Assembly (NCBI RefSeq): GCF_003097135.1
Contig: NZ_QEQL01000001.1
Location: forward strand, 1,364,001-1,428,000
Direction: 5' to 3'
Length of the DNA stretch: 64,000 bases
Origin: Pseudomonas sp. URIL14HWK12:I12
Lineage (GTDB): Bacteria; Pseudomonadota; Gammaproteobacteria; Pseudomonadales; Pseudomonadaceae
Made by a program: the position numbers and the translations under genes. This document shows positions 63,101 to 64,000 of this stretch, piece after piece. Numbering within the stretch: the first letter of the stretch is position 1; every line of letters begins with the position of its first letter. Below the pieces are notes generated by a model, which made no database searches, was not told where the DNA came from, and saw only the letters and a list, made by a program, of their open reading frames with translations.

Positions 63101-63623
63101 CTCGGTTGGTGCGCTGAACCTCGACGTAGAAGCGGCCTGGGAAAGTTTCCATCCAGCCGGTGAGCAAGGCATCTGCTTCGGCCGGGTTGTTGCCCATCAG
63201 CGCCTGCCCGATATCCCCTTCCTTGGCGCCCGACAACGCGATGACGCCACCCGAAGCCTCGGTGATCCAATGCCGCTGCAGCACAACCAGGCCATCCCGC
63301 TGACCTTCCATGAACCCTCGGGAAATCAGCTCGGTGATGTTGCGGTAGCCCTCGGCATTCATTGCAAGCAGGCTGATCCGGGACAATGGTGCATCGGCGT
63401 CCTTGCCGGCCAGGTACAGGTCTGCGCCGCAGATGGGCTTGATACCCGCCCCCATGGCCGCCTTGTAGAACTTGACCAGGGAGCACATGTTCGACTGGTC
63501 GGTGACCGCCACTGCAGGCATGCCCATGCCAGCCAGCGCCTTGACCAGCGGCTTGATCCTGACCAGGCCATCGACCAAGGAATATTCGGTATGAAGGCGC
63601 AGATGAACGAAAGAGACCGACAT
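60108..63623 (-). CDS. dnaE: DNA polymerase III alpha subunit
   Basis: The replicative polymerase, 1171 residues. The N-terminal PHP domain starts FVHLRLHTEYSLVDGL. The palm carries the catalytic carboxylates in SMPDFDVDFCMDGRDRVIDY (about 400-419). Helix-hairpin-helix motifs, the C-terminal OB domain and a tau-binding tail follow. No proofreading nuclease domain is present, as expected (the epsilon subunit is separate). The frame is intact. Confidence 0.98.
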   Translation of the reverse strand: MSVSFVHLRLHTEYSLVDGLVRIKPLVKALAGMGMPAVAVTDQSNMCSLVKFYKAAMGAGIKPICGADLYLAGKDADAPLSRISLLAMNAEGYRNITELISRGFMEGQRDGLVVLQRHWITEASGGVIALSGAKEGDIGQALMGNNPAEADALLTGWMETFPGRFYVEVQRTNRAGDEEYLHAAVALADRHGAPLVATNDVRFLKAEDFEAHETRVCIGEGRALDDPRRNRGYSDQQYLKSPEEMAELFSDLPEALENTVEIAKRCNIDVKLGKHFLPDYPIPDGMTIDEFFRKVSFDGLEERLAVVLPPDSENYEQRRQVYVDRLNFEIDIILQMGFPGYFLIVMDFIQWAKNNGVPVGPGRGSGAGSLVAYVLKITDLDPLEYDLLFERFLNPERVSMPDFDVDFCMDGRDRVIDYVADKYGRNAVSQIITFGSMAAKAVVRDVARAQGKSFGLADRLSKMIPFEVGMTLEKAHEQEEMLRDFLASDEEAAEIWSMALKLEGVVRNVGKHAGGVVIAPTKLTDFSPIYCDEFGDGLVTQFDKDDVEAAGLVKFDFLGLRTLTIIDWALETINRDCAKTGETPVDIAHIPLDDKPTYALLQKAETTAVFQLESRGMKELIKKLKPDCLEDLIALVALFRPGPLQSGMVDDFINRKHGRAELAWPHPDYQYEGLQPVLAPTYGIILYQEQVMQIAQVMAGYTLGGADMLRRAMGKKKPEEMAKQRGAFIEGCTANNIDPTLSGNIFDLVEKFAGYGFNKSHSAAYGLVSYQTAWLKAHHPAAFMAAVLSADMHNTDKVVTLIEEVRSMKLRLDTPDVNMSEFKFTVNLDGRIVYGLGAIKGVGEGPVEAIVEARASGPFKDLFDFCSRVDLKRINKRTLDALVRSGALDRLGPFFNDELKAYQATVDQNRATLLAAMEEAIKSAEQTARSHDSGHVDLFGGLFEAEDVDVYASYRKARPLALKERLKGEKDTLGLYLTGHPIDEYEAEVRRFARQRIVDLKPARDTQTIAGMIVAMRVMKNKKGDKMGFITLDDRSGRIEASLFADAFAGAQHLLQNDAVVVIEGEVSNDDFSGGLRLRVKRVMTIEEARTQLAESLRVKVAGTELARHMGWLGETLQRHRGACPVTVDYTGSDAKAVLQLGESWRIDPADALIQALRDQFGRENVFLQYR

Positions 63624-63664
63624 GCTGATCCTGTCTGTGACGATGAGCGAAAGGTGCCATTGTA

Positions 63665-63684
63665 CCGGCAGCGAGTGCTGCCGG
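63665..63684. repeat. Hairpin between rnhB and dnaE
   Basis: CCGGCAGC and GCTGCCGG (63665-63672 with 63677-63684) pair over GAGT. No T-run follows, so it is unlikely to stop transcription fully. Confidence 0.4.
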
Positions 63685-63687
63685 CGA

Positions 63688-64000
63688 TCAGGCGGGCAAC
63701 GCTGCCAGGTTGATCAGGCCGCCACGAGCTTCGAGGGCGGCGCGCACAGGCGCGAAAGACTGCCGGTGAATGGGCGTCGCACCCAGGCGAGCCAGGGCTT
63801 CGAGATGAACCGGTGTCGGGTAGCCCTTGTGGCTTGCAATGCCATACCCAGGGTAGAGACGTTCCAGCTCAGCCATCTCGCGATCGCGGCTAACCTTGGC
63901 CAGGATCGAGGCCGCAGCAATCGCCGGCACCTTTGAGTCACCCTGCACTACCGCCGAGGCCGGCATGGCCAGGCGCGGGCAGCGGTTGCCGTCAATCAGC
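63688..64000 (-). CDS. rnhB: Ribonuclease HII, N-terminal part outside the window
   Basis: The frame is open to the right edge ([21 protein letters not shown] continues upstream), so only the C-terminal ~103 residues are seen. [20 protein letters not shown] contains the conserved ASILAKV-RD segment with a catalytic Asp, and [17 protein letters not shown] is the family's C-terminal signature. The enzyme removes RNA from RNA-DNA hybrids, including single ribonucleotides. It lies 64 bases upstream of dnaE on the same strand. Confidence 0.95.
   Translation of the reverse strand, partial: LIDGNRCPRLAMPASAVVQGDSKVPAIAAASILAKVSRDREMAELERLYPGYGIASHKGYPTPVHLEALARLGATPIHRQSFAPVRAALEARGGLINLAALPA

Noticed and set aside
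60204..63713. 1169-codon plus-strand open frame opposite dnaE
   Set aside because: It is almost exactly the mirror of dnaE, and its composition is that of an antisense frame.

Overview
The window is a GC-rich, densely coding stretch of a gammaproteobacterial chromosome. It almost certainly comes from a Pseudomonas, most likely the P. putida group. The evidence is an OprL-type Pal lipoprotein, an OprD porin between a HIT protein gene and proS, an MprF/AcvB pair, the divergent fpr/finR pair typical of P. putida, and an RsmZ-like small RNA between rpoS and fdxA. I see no prophage, insertion sequence, CRISPR array, toxin cluster or foreign-looking island. Nearly every gene is core or conserved accessory content, so no new multi-gene system is claimed. 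The more interesting signals lie in the intergenic DNA.

Layout, left to right. 0-2 kb: the end of an NCS1 purine/pyrimidine-type permease and a LuxR-type regulator. 2-4 kb: tRNA-Lys and two queuosine precursor genes (queC, queE). 3.8-9.2 kb: the tol-pal envelope operon (ybgC-tolQRAB-pal-cpoB). 9.3-12.4 kb: ruvCAB and yebC. 12.4-17.1 kb: aspS, fmdB, a ribbon-helix-helix protein, a Dps ferritin, a membrane-anchored cold-shock-domain protein, slyX and a HIT protein. 17.7-23 kb: oprD, proS, a lipoprotein gene and dinB. 23.1-23.4 kb: two identical initiator tRNAs, each with its own promoter and terminator. 23.6-31.1 kb: mprF-acvB (lipid aminoacylation and its hydrolase), kup and rimO.

31.2-38.8 kb: yehS, trmO, fpr/finR, dgkA, erdR, a DMT exporter, a DTW-domain tRNA modifier, a PA3611-family secreted protein and a LOG-family nucleosidase. 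38.8-43.7 kb: the DNA repair block recX-recA-pncC with mutS divergent. 43.8-49.6 kb: fdxA, rsmZ, and the stationary-phase cluster rpoS-nlpD-pcm-surE-truD-ispF. 49.6-52.6 kb: glutathione-dependent formaldehyde oxidation (fghA-adhC) with a divergent LysR regulator. 52.6-64 kb: ispD-ftsB-eno-kdsA-pyrG-tilS-accA-dnaE-rnhB, a long run of housekeeping genes on one strand; rnhB runs off the right edge.

Many neighbouring starts and stops overlap by 1-4 bases (tolR/tolA, tolA/tolB, ruvA/ruvB, mprF/acvB, HIT/slyX, ispF/truD, surE/pcm, ftsB/ispD), which points to translational coupling. Several convergent pairs overlap at their 3' ends. The best regulatory signals are the RsmZ-type sRNA with GGA hairpin loops, a LexA box on the recA promoter, a dyad on the fpr -35 element between fpr and finR, a 14-bp inverted repeat in the fdxA leader, and an A-rich site plus hairpin in the oprD leader. 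All calls come from reading the sequence and from family knowledge; no database search was run.
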